A DNA stretch of 64,000 nucleotides from Prolixibacter sp. NT017 (GTDB lineage Bacteria; Bacteroidota; Bacteroidia; Bacteroidales; Prolixibacteraceae): NCBI RefSeq assembly GCF_009617875.1, contig NZ_BLAV01000001.1, forward strand, positions 1,860,001-1,924,000. The letters run 5' to 3'. Position numbers and translations under genes: made by a program. Shown one piece after another: positions 28,270 through 36,783 of the stretch (position 1 is the first letter of the stretch; each line of letters starts with the position of its first letter). The notes beneath the pieces were generated by a model that was not told where the DNA came from, made no database searches, and saw nothing but the letters and a program-made list of their open reading frames with translations.

Positions 28270-28342
28270 TGACTGAGCTGGGGCTCGAACCCAGGACCCA
28301 CGCCTTAAAAGGGCGTTGCTCTACCAGCTGAGCTACTCAGTC
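28270..28342 (-). tRNA. tRNA-Lys (UUU), copy 1
   Basis: Seventy-three nt, no encoded CCA. The acceptor stem GACTGAG/CTCAGTC with discriminator A, D-arm GCTCAGCTGGTAGAGC, anticodon arm ACGCCCTTTTAAGGCGT (anticodon TTT), and T-arm CTGGGTTCGAGCCCCAG are all intact. Its sequence is identical to copies 2 and 3. It has its own promoter 36 nt upstream and a terminator directly downstream. Confidence 0.97.
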
Positions 28343-28377
28343 ATCCTTTATAGTGCCTTTGTTTTTCAAAGGCGGTG

Positions 28378-28408
28378 CAAATATATTTTCTTTTCGTAAA
28401 AATGCAAA
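28378..28408 (-). promoter_or_regulatory. Promoter of tRNA-Lys copy 1
   Basis: On the minus strand: TTTG, 19 nt, TATATTTG. This is a perfect Bacteroidota promoter (TTTG-N19-TAnnTTTG). A transcribed leader with a CCTTTG/CAAAGG hairpin follows before the tRNA. Confidence 0.85.
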
Positions 28409-28493
28409 ACTGAAAATATTTTTTAATTCTTATGGCCCAAATTCATTCAATTTTCTGCCATAATCTAATCGAAAAAGAACGTTTTAAAGAAAG

Positions 28494-28566
28494 TGACTGA
28501 GCTGGGGCTCGAACCCAGGACCCACGCCTTAAAAGGGCGTTGCTCTACCAGCTGAGCTACTCAGTC
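28494..28566 (-). tRNA. tRNA-Lys (UUU), copy 2
   Basis: Identical over 73 nt to copy 1, which lies 151 bp downstream in the same direction. All arms pair, the anticodon is TTT and CCA is not encoded. It carries its own promoter and leader. Confidence 0.97.
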
Positions 28567-28601
28567 ATCCTTTGTTGTGCCCTTGTTTTTCAAAGGCGTT
28601 G

Positions 28602-28632
28602 CAAATGTAGAATCTTTTGTTAAAAAATCAAA
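28602..28632 (-). promoter_or_regulatory. Promoter of tRNA-Lys copy 2
   Basis: On the minus strand: TTTG, 19 nt, TACATTTG. Spacing and position relative to the tRNA are the same as for copies 1 and 3. Confidence 0.85.
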
Positions 28633-28889
28633 AGCAGGATTCTGAACAGGGCAGAAATAAACGCTTTCAATGCCGTCAACTACTTTTTTTTCAGAAACTC
28701 AGAACAGCTGATTTTTTTTGAAATTATTTCTCACACCGTATCTTTTCGCAGTATTTATGAAGATCGACAGGCAAGGAAAATCCCTTATCTGCGACCTACA
28801 CTTCGCACATAAATACATGTTGTCAATCAAACTTGCATACTTTCAGCCGGAAACTTTAACTTGCTGATTCAATCGCTAAACTGATAGTT
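28633..28889. other. Intergenic region between tRNA-Lys copy 2 and the small membrane protein
   Basis: No gene or structured RNA supported. The stretch separates the minus-strand tRNA promoter from the plus-strand 70-residue gene; no clear promoter for the latter was found. Confidence 0.45.
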
Positions 28890-29102
28890 ATGAGAACAAC
28901 GGCATTTTGGATTTTTGGAATTCTGCAAAGTATTTCACTGGGAGTTATTATTTTCCTTGTATTTCGTTCGCTTAACATCATTAATGGAGGGAATGTGATT
29001 GGCCTGGATACGCAATCTGTTCTTAGTATCGTATTTCCCTTGTTTCTGTTGTTAACGGAATATATTATTTATTCGAAGAAGCAGCGCCGAAAACAGTTTT
29101 AA
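28890..29102 (+). CDS. Small membrane protein with two spans (70 aa)
   Basis: Two hydrophobic helices (FWIFGILQSISLGVIIFLVF and VLSIVFPLFLLLTEYIIY) joined by a short polar loop, with a basic tail KKQRRKQF that should stay in the cytosol. The gene converges on the LytTR regulator gene and shares its last 4 bp with that gene's end. No family is recognised. The clean membrane topology and positive tail support a real protein. Confidence 0.6.
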   Translation: MRTTAFWIFGILQSISLGVIIFLVFRSLNIINGGNVIGLDTQSVLSIVFPLFLLLTEYIIYSKKQRRKQF

Positions 29103-29815
29103 AGGTTTTCCAACCTGTTCATCACGGCATTTTTGTATGTCCGGCTCACCGGAACCATTTTTTGACCGATTTCAACGTATTCGTTGGTAAAAGAATCGAG
29201 TTTCGATAGTGATACAATATAGGCCCGATGTGTTCGAATAAAATCCTTTTGTGGCAGCTTTCCTTCAATGCTGGTAATCGTTTCCCGGGTCAAAACAGTT
29301 TTGTCATCCAGATGAATCTTCAGATAATCGCTCAGACTCTCGATGTAAAGGATATCACTAAAATTTACCTTGATCATCTTCCGGTCGGACCGAACAAAAA
29401 TGAAGTCGCTTTGCTCTTCTTCCATTTCCGTTGCATTGTCCTGAATCGAGGCGAGATTTTCATCGAAATATTTGTTGACTGCCTGGAAAAGTCGCTCAAA
29501 CGAAATGGGTTTGAGCAGATAATCCACCGCCTGTAAATCGAAGCCATCGACTGCATATTCCCGGTAAGCGGTAGTAAAAATGACTTTGATGTTCCGGTTG
29601 ATGGATTTGGCAAACGAGAGGCCGGAAATGTCGGGCATGTTGATGTCGAGAAAGACCAGGTCGACCTTTTTCGAGTTGATGATCTGGAAAGCTTCCAGCG
29701 CATTCTTGCAACTGGTTTCAATGTGGATAGAGTCAATTTTCTTCAGGTGACTTTCCAGAATTTCGCGGGCAATGGGCTCGTCATCAACAATAATGCAATG
29801 AATGATTTTCGACAT
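29099..29815 (-). CDS. LytTR-family response regulator
   Basis: A 238-residue response regulator: receiver domain (1-120) with acidic pocket D11-D12-E13, phosphorylation site D57 in VFLDINMPD, conserved FTTAY and lysine in YLLKPISFERL; then a LytTR DNA-binding domain (about 138-238, FIFVRSDRKMIKVNFSDILYIES). It is encoded 2 bp after its partner histidine kinase. LytTR regulators usually bind direct repeats near target promoters; possible targets are the adjacent small membrane protein or the channel protein at 31090, but no site was defined. Confidence 0.94.
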   Translation of the reverse strand: MSKIIHCIIVDDEPIAREILESHLKKIDSIHIETSCKNALEAFQIINSKKVDLVFLDINMPDISGLSFAKSINRNIKVIFTTAYREYAVDGFDLQAVDYLLKPISFERLFQAVNKYFDENLASIQDNATEMEEEQSDFIFVRSDRKMIKVNFSDILYIESLSDYLKIHLDDKTVLTRETITSIEGKLPQKDFIRTHRAYIVSLSKLDSFTNEYVEIGQKMVPVSRTYKNAVMNRLENL

Positions 29816-29817
29816 TT

Positions 29818-30876
29818 TTAGCTCTTTAAATCGGTTATGGTCAGGTCAACTGTGTACCAGTTTTCGTTTTTTTCAATTTTCAATTCGTGGCGTTCAGGAT
29901 AATTCAGTTCGAGTCGTTTCCGGATGTTCTCCAGGCCAATGCCACCATTTCCATTATTTTCAACGTGGTTTCGGGTTGTATTCTGAATATGAAAACGCAG
30001 CTGTCCGTCTTTGAAAACGATCGTCATATTAACAGTCAGAAATCCATCCACGATGTTCCCGTGTTTAAACGCATTTTCCACAAAGGGAATCAGCAACATG
30101 GGAGCAATCTGTACGTCATTTTCGATTTCTGCTGCCTGAATGGAGACTTTTAAAGTATCCTGAAAACGAATTTTCTCCAAATCGATGTATTCTTTTACGT
30201 GCAGAATCTCTTCGCTTAAACTAACGCGTGGTTTATTTACTTGGTAGAGAATATAATCCAGAATATTGGACAGTTTCAGAATGATCTCCGGGGTTTGCTT
30301 CGACTGTTTTAAAGCGAAGCCATAGAGCGTATTCAGTGTATTGAACAGAAAATGCGGATGAATTTGTTTTTTCAGGTATTCCAGCTCCTGCTCCTTGAAC
30401 TGCAATTGTGCTTGCAGTATTTTCTTTTCCAATTCCCGGTTGCGCGACTGTATGCGAAAGTTATTATTCAGCAAACTGACCGAACTGATGATACCGACAA
30501 TCAAGTAAACCAAAATCAGGATGAATGCGTAATTGCGACTCATCAGTGGCATGTCGGAGATGTGGATATTGGATAGAAAAATAAAGCTTGCCATGATTGT
30601 CACGACAATCAGATAGGTCGACAGAATGAAAGTGTAGATACCGTAGAGAGCAAAACGCCAATACTTTTTTGTTAGTAAATATCTTGGAATCAGAAAATAA
30701 ACAACAAAGTAGGTGACAGTCATAGTAACAGGCAACAGAAAACTGGCAAACCAGGTCACGTAGGTAATATTGTTGGTTTTATAACTGAAGAAGTAGACAT
30801 AGAAAAACCAGACTGCTACCCAAAACAGGGTATGCAGCAATACCGACCGAAATTTTATGGTTGTTCCCTGAAACAT
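29818..30876 (-). CDS. LytS-type sensor histidine kinase
   Basis: A 352-residue membrane kinase with four predicted membrane helices in the first 140 residues, a coiled-coil (LEKKILQAQLQFKEQELEYLKKQ, over two heptads), the His_kinase dimerisation motif QIHPHFLFNTLNTLYG with phospho-acceptor H175, and an ATPase domain with PFVENAFKHG (N box) and GGIGLENIRKRLEL (G box). No extracellular sensor domain is present, so signals are probably detected within or near the membrane. It is cotranscribed with the LytTR regulator. Confidence 0.94.
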   Translation of the reverse strand: MFQGTTIKFRSVLLHTLFWVAVWFFYVYFFSYKTNNITYVTWFASFLLPVTMTVTYFVVYFLIPRYLLTKKYWRFALYGIYTFILSTYLIVVTIMASFIFLSNIHISDMPLMSRNYAFILILVYLIVGIISSVSLLNNNFRIQSRNRELEKKILQAQLQFKEQELEYLKKQIHPHFLFNTLNTLYGFALKQSKQTPEIILKLSNILDYILYQVNKPRVSLSEEILHVKEYIDLEKIRFQDTLKVSIQAAEIENDVQIAPMLLIPFVENAFKHGNIVDGFLTVNMTIVFKDGQLRFHIQNTTRNHVENNGNGGIGLENIRKRLELNYPERHELKIEKNENWYTVDLTITDLKS

Positions 30877-31052
30877 GACGATAATGATAGGGATTTTAGC
30901 TGAATCTGCGGTTTTTTATAGACGAAATACCAAATTATATCCTGATTTTGCAGAAATAACCCGGAAAATTCGTTTTATCTTGCTTATCTGGTCGAAAACC
31001 GGCGTTGACTGTTCGTTGGTCGCAAAAAATATTTCTGAGCAAGAGACCATGG

Positions 31053-31060
31053 TACATTTG
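31053..31060 (+). promoter_or_regulatory. -7 promoter element for the MotA/TolQ/ExbB-like gene
   Basis: TACATTTG fits TAnnTTTG and lies 29 bp before the ATG. Confidence 0.45.
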
Positions 31061-31089
31061 GTTTAGTGTTCAACCAAAAACAAAAAATT

Positions 31090-31458
31090 ATGTCTTCATT
31101 TTTCGCAAAACTTATCGAAGGAGGTCCGCTCTTCATGTTCGTTATCTTATTCTTGTTAATCCTGATACTGGTTCTTATCGTAAAGGGATTTTTGGAAAAA
31201 GGAAATAACCCGAAAACACTTTCCCTTATTGGTTCCATTGGTCTTTTTACGGTCGTCTGGGGATTTCTCGGACAAACGATTGGCTTAATTGAGGCTTTTG
31301 GAGCTATTCAACAAGTTGGTGATGTCTCTATGGCCTTACTGGCTGGCGGGCTGAAGGTCTCCTTATTGGCGCCCATATTTGGATTGATCGTGTTCCTGAT
31401 CGCCCGGTTGGGAATCATCGTTTTAATATGGATCGGGAAAGAGACAAACCCTTCATAA
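31090..31458 (+). CDS. MotA/TolQ/ExbB-like proton channel family protein (orphan, short)
   Basis: A 122-residue protein with three membrane helices. After MSSFFAKLIEGGPLFMFVILF, the second half (GSIGLFTVVWGFLGQTIGLIEAFGAI and LAGGLKVSLLAPIFGLIVFLIARLG, in segments) matches the MotA/TolQ/ExbB domain, including the helix with small residues that lines the proton path. It is much shorter than typical ExbB or MotA and has no ExbD/MotB-like partner next to it. The ATG at 31090 is preferred to a GTG 24 bp upstream. A strong terminator follows. Confidence 0.75.
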   Translation: MSSFFAKLIEGGPLFMFVILFLLILILVLIVKGFLEKGNNPKTLSLIGSIGLFTVVWGFLGQTIGLIEAFGAIQQVGDVSMALLAGGLKVSLLAPIFGLIVFLIARLGIIVLIWIGKETNPS

Positions 31459-31489
31459 GGATCAGGTTCAGAACAGAAACCTGAAAACG

Positions 31490-31520
31490 AAGTCTGTCGC
31501 ATAAGATGTGACAGACTTTT
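31490..31520 (+). terminator. Rho-independent terminator
   Basis: AGTCTGTC and GACAGACT form a stem followed by TTTT, after the MotA/TolQ/ExbB-like gene. Confidence 0.8.
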
Positions 31521-31529
31521 CATACTGCA

Positions 31530-31991
31530 TTATTCAGGTAATTTCAATTGCTTTTCAAAACATACGCTGTTTTCTGCCTCTTTGTACTGTCCGTAGTTGG
31601 GAATACGGTCGTAGTTGTTTTTGGTGTACAGCGCAATGGCTTCGGGTTGCTTCACACCTGTTTCCAGAATGCATTTTTCATATCCAAGTTCCGCGGCCCA
31701 TCTTTCCAAAGCATTCAAAACTTGAGACGCAATACCGACTCCGCGCAGTTCCGGAAGGACAAACATTCGCTTGATTTCCATCGTGCTGCCATCATACGGT
31801 TTTATCGCGCCGCAACCTACAGGCTTCTCATCCCGGTAGGCTACAATTACATGTTTGATTTGATCGATTTTATTGAATTGTGCATAAAACGCGTGTTCGT
31901 CACCATCGCGTATCCGTAAATCGGCATCGAGTAATGTCACGAGCTGAATAAATTCTTTGTTTTCGGAGTCGGTTCTTTTCAGGGAAATCAT
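31530..31991 (-). CDS. GNAT family N-acetyltransferase
   Basis: A 153-residue acetyltransferase. The acetyl-CoA binding region is MEIKRMFVLPELRGVGIASQVLNALERWA, with the R/Q-x-x-G-x-G/A loop (RGVGIA), and a C-terminal YKEAENSVCFEKQL segment. The family acetylates amines of small molecules or proteins; the substrate cannot be read from sequence. It lies between gpmA and the channel gene without clear operon partners. Confidence 0.9.
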   Translation of the reverse strand: MISLKRTDSENKEFIQLVTLLDADLRIRDGDEHAFYAQFNKIDQIKHVIVAYRDEKPVGCGAIKPYDGSTMEIKRMFVLPELRGVGIASQVLNALERWAAELGYEKCILETGVKQPEAIALYTKNNYDRIPNYGQYKEAENSVCFEKQLKLPE

Positions 31992-32024
31992 CTAAATGCA
32001 TCAAAAAAGTTGAACAGTGAAATT

Positions 32025-32060
32025 AAAAAGGCGAACAGGAATGAAATCCATGTCCGCCTT
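32025..32060 (-). terminator. Rho-independent terminator after gpmA
   Basis: On the minus strand AAGGCGGACA pairs with TGTTCGCCTT (one bulge) and TTT follows. Confidence 0.75.
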
Positions 32061-32083
32061 ATATTTTGTTCCGGAAAAGTCAA

Positions 32084-32755
32084 TTATTCCCGGGTAAGTT
32101 TATCGTTTTCGTAGCTGAACAGCAACGGAACGCCGGTGGGAATTTCCAGTTTCAGCACTTCTTCTTTTGTCAGTTCTTCAATAAACATTACAATAGAACG
32201 AAGACTGTTTCCGTGAGCCGAAACCAGTACATTTTTACCCTCTTTCAGTTTTTCCAGAATATTTTCCTTGAAAAACGGAATTGTCCGCTCTGCGGTATCC
32301 TGCAAACATTCACCGTTTGGCGGCGGAACGTCATAGCTTCTTCTCCAGATATGAACCTGCTCGTCGCCGTAGGTTTTAGCCGTTTCGGCTTTGTTCATTC
32401 CCTGGAGTTCACCATAGTAGCGTTCGTTCAGGTGCCAGTCGCGGTAAACCGGGATGACATTCTTGCTCATCTCTTCACTGTAGATAACGCCCCATTCGTG
32501 CATTTTTCCATCGGGATGAACCACTACCGGAGTTTTTTCGCTTTTGTTTTTCGCCATCGCAATCATAGCGGTTTCGAGGGCACGAACCTGTACCGAAGTA
32601 TAAACCACGTCGAATTCGAGATCTTTCAGCGTTTCACCAGCCTTCAGTGCTTCTTCAATTCCGACAGTTGACAGCGGGACGTCAACCCAGCCGGTAAATA
32701 CGTTTTTCTTGTTCCAAAGGGATTGTCCGTGACGGACCAATACCAGTTTTGCCAT
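32084..32755 (-). CDS. gpmA: 2,3-bisphosphoglycerate-dependent phosphoglycerate mutase
   Basis: Interconverts 3- and 2-phosphoglycerate in glycolysis and gluconeogenesis. The 223-residue protein has the phosphohistidine motif LVRHGQSLWN (H9), FTGWVDVPLS, LNERYYGELQG, RRSYDVPPP and the second catalytic histidine in SAHGNSLR. It is slightly shorter than the E. coli enzyme but complete. Together with the PPi-PEPCK candidate immediately to the right, it concerns the phosphoglycerate-PEP part of central metabolism; the two are divergent and share an intergenic region. Confidence 0.95.
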   Translation of the reverse strand: MAKLVLVRHGQSLWNKKNVFTGWVDVPLSTVGIEEALKAGETLKDLEFDVVYTSVQVRALETAMIAMAKNKSEKTPVVVHPDGKMHEWGVIYSEEMSKNVIPVYRDWHLNERYYGELQGMNKAETAKTYGDEQVHIWRRSYDVPPPNGECLQDTAERTIPFFKENILEKLKEGKNVLVSAHGNSLRSIVMFIEELTKEEVLKLEIPTGVPLLFSYENDKLTRE

Positions 32756-33067
32756 TGTTTCTTTTTTTATTGAATGGTTTAAAATTCTTTTTTCAGGTTA
32801 TTTCTCCGGTTTAACAACTTTAGGGCAGTAGAGGTTGAAAAAAATTGAGGAATAGTGAATTTTGTTTATTGAAGGGAAAATCTGTGTTTAATTAACGCTT
32901 ATATGTTAATTAAGAAACCTTCTTTTTCCAACAGACAAGAGAGAAAAGTATAGTGTAGAACGCCAATTTTGAATGCTTTCAAATCACCGTATATTATCCC
33001 TATTTTAAAACTTTCGAAAACCTTGCTGGTTGTACATATTGTAAGGATTTAATGGATGATTTATTTG
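32756..33067. other. Divergent intergenic region between gpmA and the PPi-PEPCK candidate
   Basis: AT-rich, no gene. It contains a perfect 9-bp inverted repeat (TTAATTAAC, 8 nt, GTTAATTAA at 32888-32913) that could be an operator for either gene. Confidence 0.5.
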
Positions 33068-33075
33068 TAAATTTG
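33068..33075 (+). promoter_or_regulatory. -7 promoter element for the PPi-PEPCK candidate
   Basis: TAAATTTG matches TAnnTTTG, 34 bp before the ATG. Confidence 0.45.
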
Positions 33076-33109
33076 GTAGTTTGATTACTAATAATAAAAG
33101 GATTTGACG

Positions 33110-36100
33110 ATGAGAAAGACTTATGGCGCTGGTATTGATACGAAAAAACGTACTGTCAACAAGAAAAAGAAGATTCAGTACATCAATCTGAAGTTGGCTG
33201 CGCTTGGGTTTCCTTATTACCAGGATGAACGAACGGCTCAGTTTTTAGACATAGCCACCCCGTTGCTGGATAATTACAAGGAACAAACCCGTTTGCTGTC
33301 CAGTCATTTATCTCCAATCGGAAAACGGATTCAGACCTTCCTGAATAATTACCTGGCTGAAGTACCCGGCAAAAAAAATATTTCTCTCCCGGGAAATTCG
33401 TTTGTGCTCGACACGCATGGCTTGGCCCGCATGATGTCTATTTCCCCGAATAAGGATTGTTACGAAACGGATATTGTTCGGTCGTACCGGACAGCCCAGG
33501 GAATATTGCACAACCCGAAACATGACAAACGCACTACCAAAGGCGTTTTTCACGTGGTAGAGGGTGGCTTGCCGGTTCCGAACGATAAAAAAGCGGTTCC
33601 GAAACAGACATTTGCCAAGCTGCTGGAAGCGGCTTTGGATCCACCGAAAGATCTGATGGAACTCCCATTTACTTCGGACCAGGAAGATAAGGCTGAACTG
33701 TTTTTAAGCCTGATGTTGCGTCCGGTTGTTGTGCCTGAAGTTCCGGGTCTCACAAAGGAAAAGGCGATGGAAGTGCTCTTTCTGGCACCGGGAAACCTGA
33801 TTAGTAACCTCGATTTCGTCGAATCCATTTTTGGTAATGCCGGCGACCCGAATCTTCCTGAAAATGATGCCGCTCTCGATCCGGAAACATGGACAGGCCA
33901 CTCGGGATGTGTAATTCTGGCGACACATCTCATTCACATGAAGAAAAAAGACCTGGGACTTCCGCACTACGATGATGCTACCGAACGGCAGCGTCGCGAC
34001 GGAATGTGCTGGAAAGATGAGAATGAGCTGTACAACGACGGAGGCGCATTTAAAATCACGGCTCGTGACGAGCGGGGAGTTGTGGTAACCATTATTGCCG
34101 ACAACTACTTCGGTTACTGTAAAAAAGAGGTCAAGACACAAATCAGTTATTCAGCCAACCTATACGGACTTTGCGAAGAAGAACATGCCGGTGGAGCTCT
34201 TGCTTTCCAAAGCTACGATTTAGGAGAACGATTCATGCTGGATGACCGTCTGCCTACCAATAATCTTACATTTAAGGAAATGACCAGCCTTTACAGCGAT
34301 TTGATGAATGTTCAACCGGAAGGGTATGGTATCGATAAGAATAACCCGGATATTCTTTACATTCCCGAAAACGCTGAGTTCAATATCTTCGAACAATCGG
34401 TCAGCTGGGCAAATGGCAACAGCAATCACAGCATCAAGCTGCTGCCGACAAAACACTATATTCTGCCGTCAGGCTACCGCATACAAATGCGGAAGCGAAT
34501 GAATGGTCACCATTGGCACCTCACCGGTGCAGTAGCCGAAGGAACACTTTGTCACAAGCCTTGTACCGTGTCCGGTGGTGGAAAATCGGAAATCTCAAAA
34601 TCCATTAGAGATGCCATGATTCAGGGCTCGGTGATCGTTTCCGATGATTTGCAGAAAGACTTGAATATGGTGGAAGAAATCATGGAAATGGATTTTTCCA
34701 ACCGTTTCAAAGAACCATATCAGTATACAAAACCATCCCGCAGTATTCTCGATTCGACCCGCTCGTTAGGCTCTGTCATTAAACTGTTGACACCTGCCGA
34801 CGAATACTCCGATGAATATAACTTATGGTTGCAGTCTGTTCCACAACGGATTAAAGACTTGATCTACATCGTAAAACGTCGTTATCACAACGAATGGGAC
34901 CAGCACTGGCGCGAGTTCTTCTCGGTCGACCAGATAAACGGAAGCCCGGGTAATGAGCTGAAATTCATGGGGCGAAAGCTGATTTCCAACTATCTGCGCG
35001 TAGGTCACGATCTCGACAATTCATGGCGCATTTTCCAGGTTCGTCAGGATTTCTATCCGGCGCAAAAAGTGCAGGTTGAAGATGACATTACCGCGTCCAT
35101 CATTGTAAAAACAGATCAATTGACGGATTTGAATCTGCAATATTCGAATCCCAGCGTGAAATTGCTGACCAACTGCGAAGCCCGGCTCTTTCAACGTCCG
35201 GATGATTGCGTGATTAAAGGATACGATAAACAAGCGGAAAGCGACCTTGCCAGCCCGAATACATTCCTATCGAACTTCGAGCCATTGACAAGAGAACAGG
35301 TTAAAGAGATAAAGGAGGACACCATTGGATTTGACTTCTACACCCAACCTGTGAAGGATTTGATCAACAACTTCCTGGAAAATGATGAGCCCAATTACCT
35401 TGTGGTTCCGTCAGAACCTCGTCTGGTGAACGGCGTTCCGTCTCAGAATCCGCGTTACCTGCAGGTTCGTCCCGATTTGGTAGAGCCGACGGATAAATAC
35501 CTTGCTGAAGTTTGTGAACGAATTTTCCGCAAGATTCCAACAAGTAAACCGCTTTACCTTCCGGTGAATAGTGTTCTTCCGGGACGTAGAAATAACCCAG
35601 CCGATCCGAAGAATAACGTTCCACCGTTGGCCATTTACAACCCAATTCATTACCAGGAATTACCGGAGTTGTTCATCGATTTTATCTGTAGTATTACTGG
35701 TAAATCGCCGTCTACCACCGGTTTCGGTTCAGAAGGTGCGCTGACGAAAGGTCCGTTCAACAACCTGTTGGTAGCAGCCGACCTGAACAATGCACTACTG
35801 TCGTATATTCTTACGGGATATGAGCCGCTTTCATCGGCAGCTGGTTATGTAGGTCCGAAATACAAAGTCGACCACGATATCAGCTTACTGATGCCGGAGA
35901 TTATTTCGCGCATGTCAGTCGAAGAGCGTGACCCGAAATACCTGATCAAGAACGGATATCTTGAAAAAGTAGAGAATATTGAATACGAGGGAGAAGTGAT
36001 TGAGGCAAGTCTGCTTGGCTACCGAATCACTATCAAGTTCGTTCACCATTTCCTCGGCCGTATTTTCAATAATCCCGATGCGGTTTTTACGAAAGACATG

Positions 36101-36559
36101 TTGCGGCCCGAAATGCAGGATAAAGAAACATTCGTGCATTCGCTAAAAAACCTTTCCATTACGCAAAAACGGGTAGCCGAAGGTTTGATGACGGACGGTA
36201 CTTACGAAGCACTGTGTCCGCCGTTGCAGGCGCTGGTATCCATCATGGTTAATGGTGAGTACGAAGGTAAGGACCGTGAACATCCCGATGTTCGCCAGTT
36301 GTTTACCCGCGAGTATGTGATGAACAGCGACTGGTACAAACATCGTCTGAAAGTGAAGCAGGAAAGGGATATTAAGTTCTGGAACCAAACCATCACATAC
36401 CTGGAAGATGCACTTGGTCGTGAGAATTTGGAAGAAGCTGCGCAGAAACTTGACCTTGAAACAAAATTGAAAAAAGCCAGGGAAGAGTTGACTCATGTGC
36501 AGTCGGACGCATACATCGACGAACTGTACGGTACGCTCGGAGCTGATCCATTAAAATAG
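33110..36559 (+). CDS. Probable PPi-type phosphoenolpyruvate carboxykinase
   Basis: A very large (1149 residues) cytosolic protein without signal peptide or membrane helices. Its size and overall character match the PPi-dependent PEP carboxykinases described from Entamoeba and Propionibacterium (about 130 kDa), which interconvert oxaloacetate plus PPi with PEP plus phosphate; homologues in Bacteroidota are mostly annotated hypothetical. Supporting details are a P-loop-like SGGGKSEISKS (488-498), an acidic pair VSDDL (510-514) that could be the metal-binding kinase-2 element, TIIADNYFGYCKKEVKTQ, and FGSEGALTKGPFNN. The ATG at 33110 is preceded by AAAAGGA; a TTG two codons earlier was not used. 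Recognition is from memory of the family, so the specific reaction is inferred. Confidence 0.72.
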   Translation: MRKTYGAGIDTKKRTVNKKKKIQYINLKLAALGFPYYQDERTAQFLDIATPLLDNYKEQTRLLSSHLSPIGKRIQTFLNNYLAEVPGKKNISLPGNSFVLDTHGLARMMSISPNKDCYETDIVRSYRTAQGILHNPKHDKRTTKGVFHVVEGGLPVPNDKKAVPKQTFAKLLEAALDPPKDLMELPFTSDQEDKAELFLSLMLRPVVVPEVPGLTKEKAMEVLFLAPGNLISNLDFVESIFGNAGDPNLPENDAALDPETWTGHSGCVILATHLIHMKKKDLGLPHYDDATERQRRDGMCWKDENELYNDGGAFKITARDERGVVVTIIADNYFGYCKKEVKTQISYSANLYGLCEEEHAGGALAFQSYDLGERFMLDDRLPTNNLTFKEMTSLYSDLMNVQPEGYGIDKNNPDILYIPENAEFNIFEQSVSWANGNSNHSIKLLPTKHYILPSGYRIQMRKRMNGHHWHLTGAVAEGTLCHKPCTVSGGGKSEISKSIRDAMIQGSVIVSDDLQKDLNMVEEIMEMDFSNRFKEPYQYTKPSRSILDSTRSLGSVIKLLTPADEYSDEYNLWLQSVPQRIKDLIYIVKRRYHNEWDQHWREFFSVDQINGSPGNELKFMGRKLISNYLRVGHDLDNSWRIFQVRQDFYPAQKVQVEDDITASIIVKTDQLTDLNLQYSNPSVKLLTNCEARLFQRPDDCVIKGYDKQAESDLASPNTFLSNFEPLTREQVKEIKEDTIGFDFYTQPVKDLINNFLENDEPNYLVVPSEPRLVNGVPSQNPRYLQVRPDLVEPTDKYLAEVCERIFRKIPTSKPLYLPVNSVLPGRRNNPADPKNNVPPLAIYNPIHYQELPELFIDFICSITGKSPSTTGFGSEGALTKGPFNNLLVAADLNNALLSYILTGYEPLSSAAGYVGPKYKVDHDISLLMPEIISRMSVEERDPKYLIKNGYLEKVENIEYEGEVIEASLLGYRITIKFVHHFLGRIFNNPDAVFTKDMLRPEMQDKETFVHSLKNLSITQKRVAEGLMTDGTYEALCPPLQALVSIMVNGEYEGKDREHPDVRQLFTREYVMNSDWYKHRLKVKQERDIKFWNQTITYLEDALGRENLEEAAQKLDLETKLKKAREELTHVQSDAYIDELYGTLGADPLK

Positions 36560-36579
36560 AACAATTTCAATAAAGCGAA

Positions 36580-36616
36580 GAAAGCCACTTCCTAATTTGC
36601 TGGAAGTGGCTTTTTC
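36580..36616 (+). terminator. Rho-independent terminator after the PPi-PEPCK candidate
   Basis: AGCCACTTCC and GGAAGTGGCT form a perfect 10-bp stem followed by TTTTTCTTTTT. Confidence 0.9.
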
Positions 36617-36783
36617 TTTTTCGTTGTTTACCAGCTAGTTGAACTTAATAAGAAAATAAAGAAGCAGAAGTAAGCCCAGGACATCAACCTTGGCCGGATC
36701 AGCATTGTTTCTTTCGGTTAATCATTCAAATTGAACAGAGACGCGAATGTTCGTTCCTCCGCTCAATTTAGTGTTCTGTTTCA

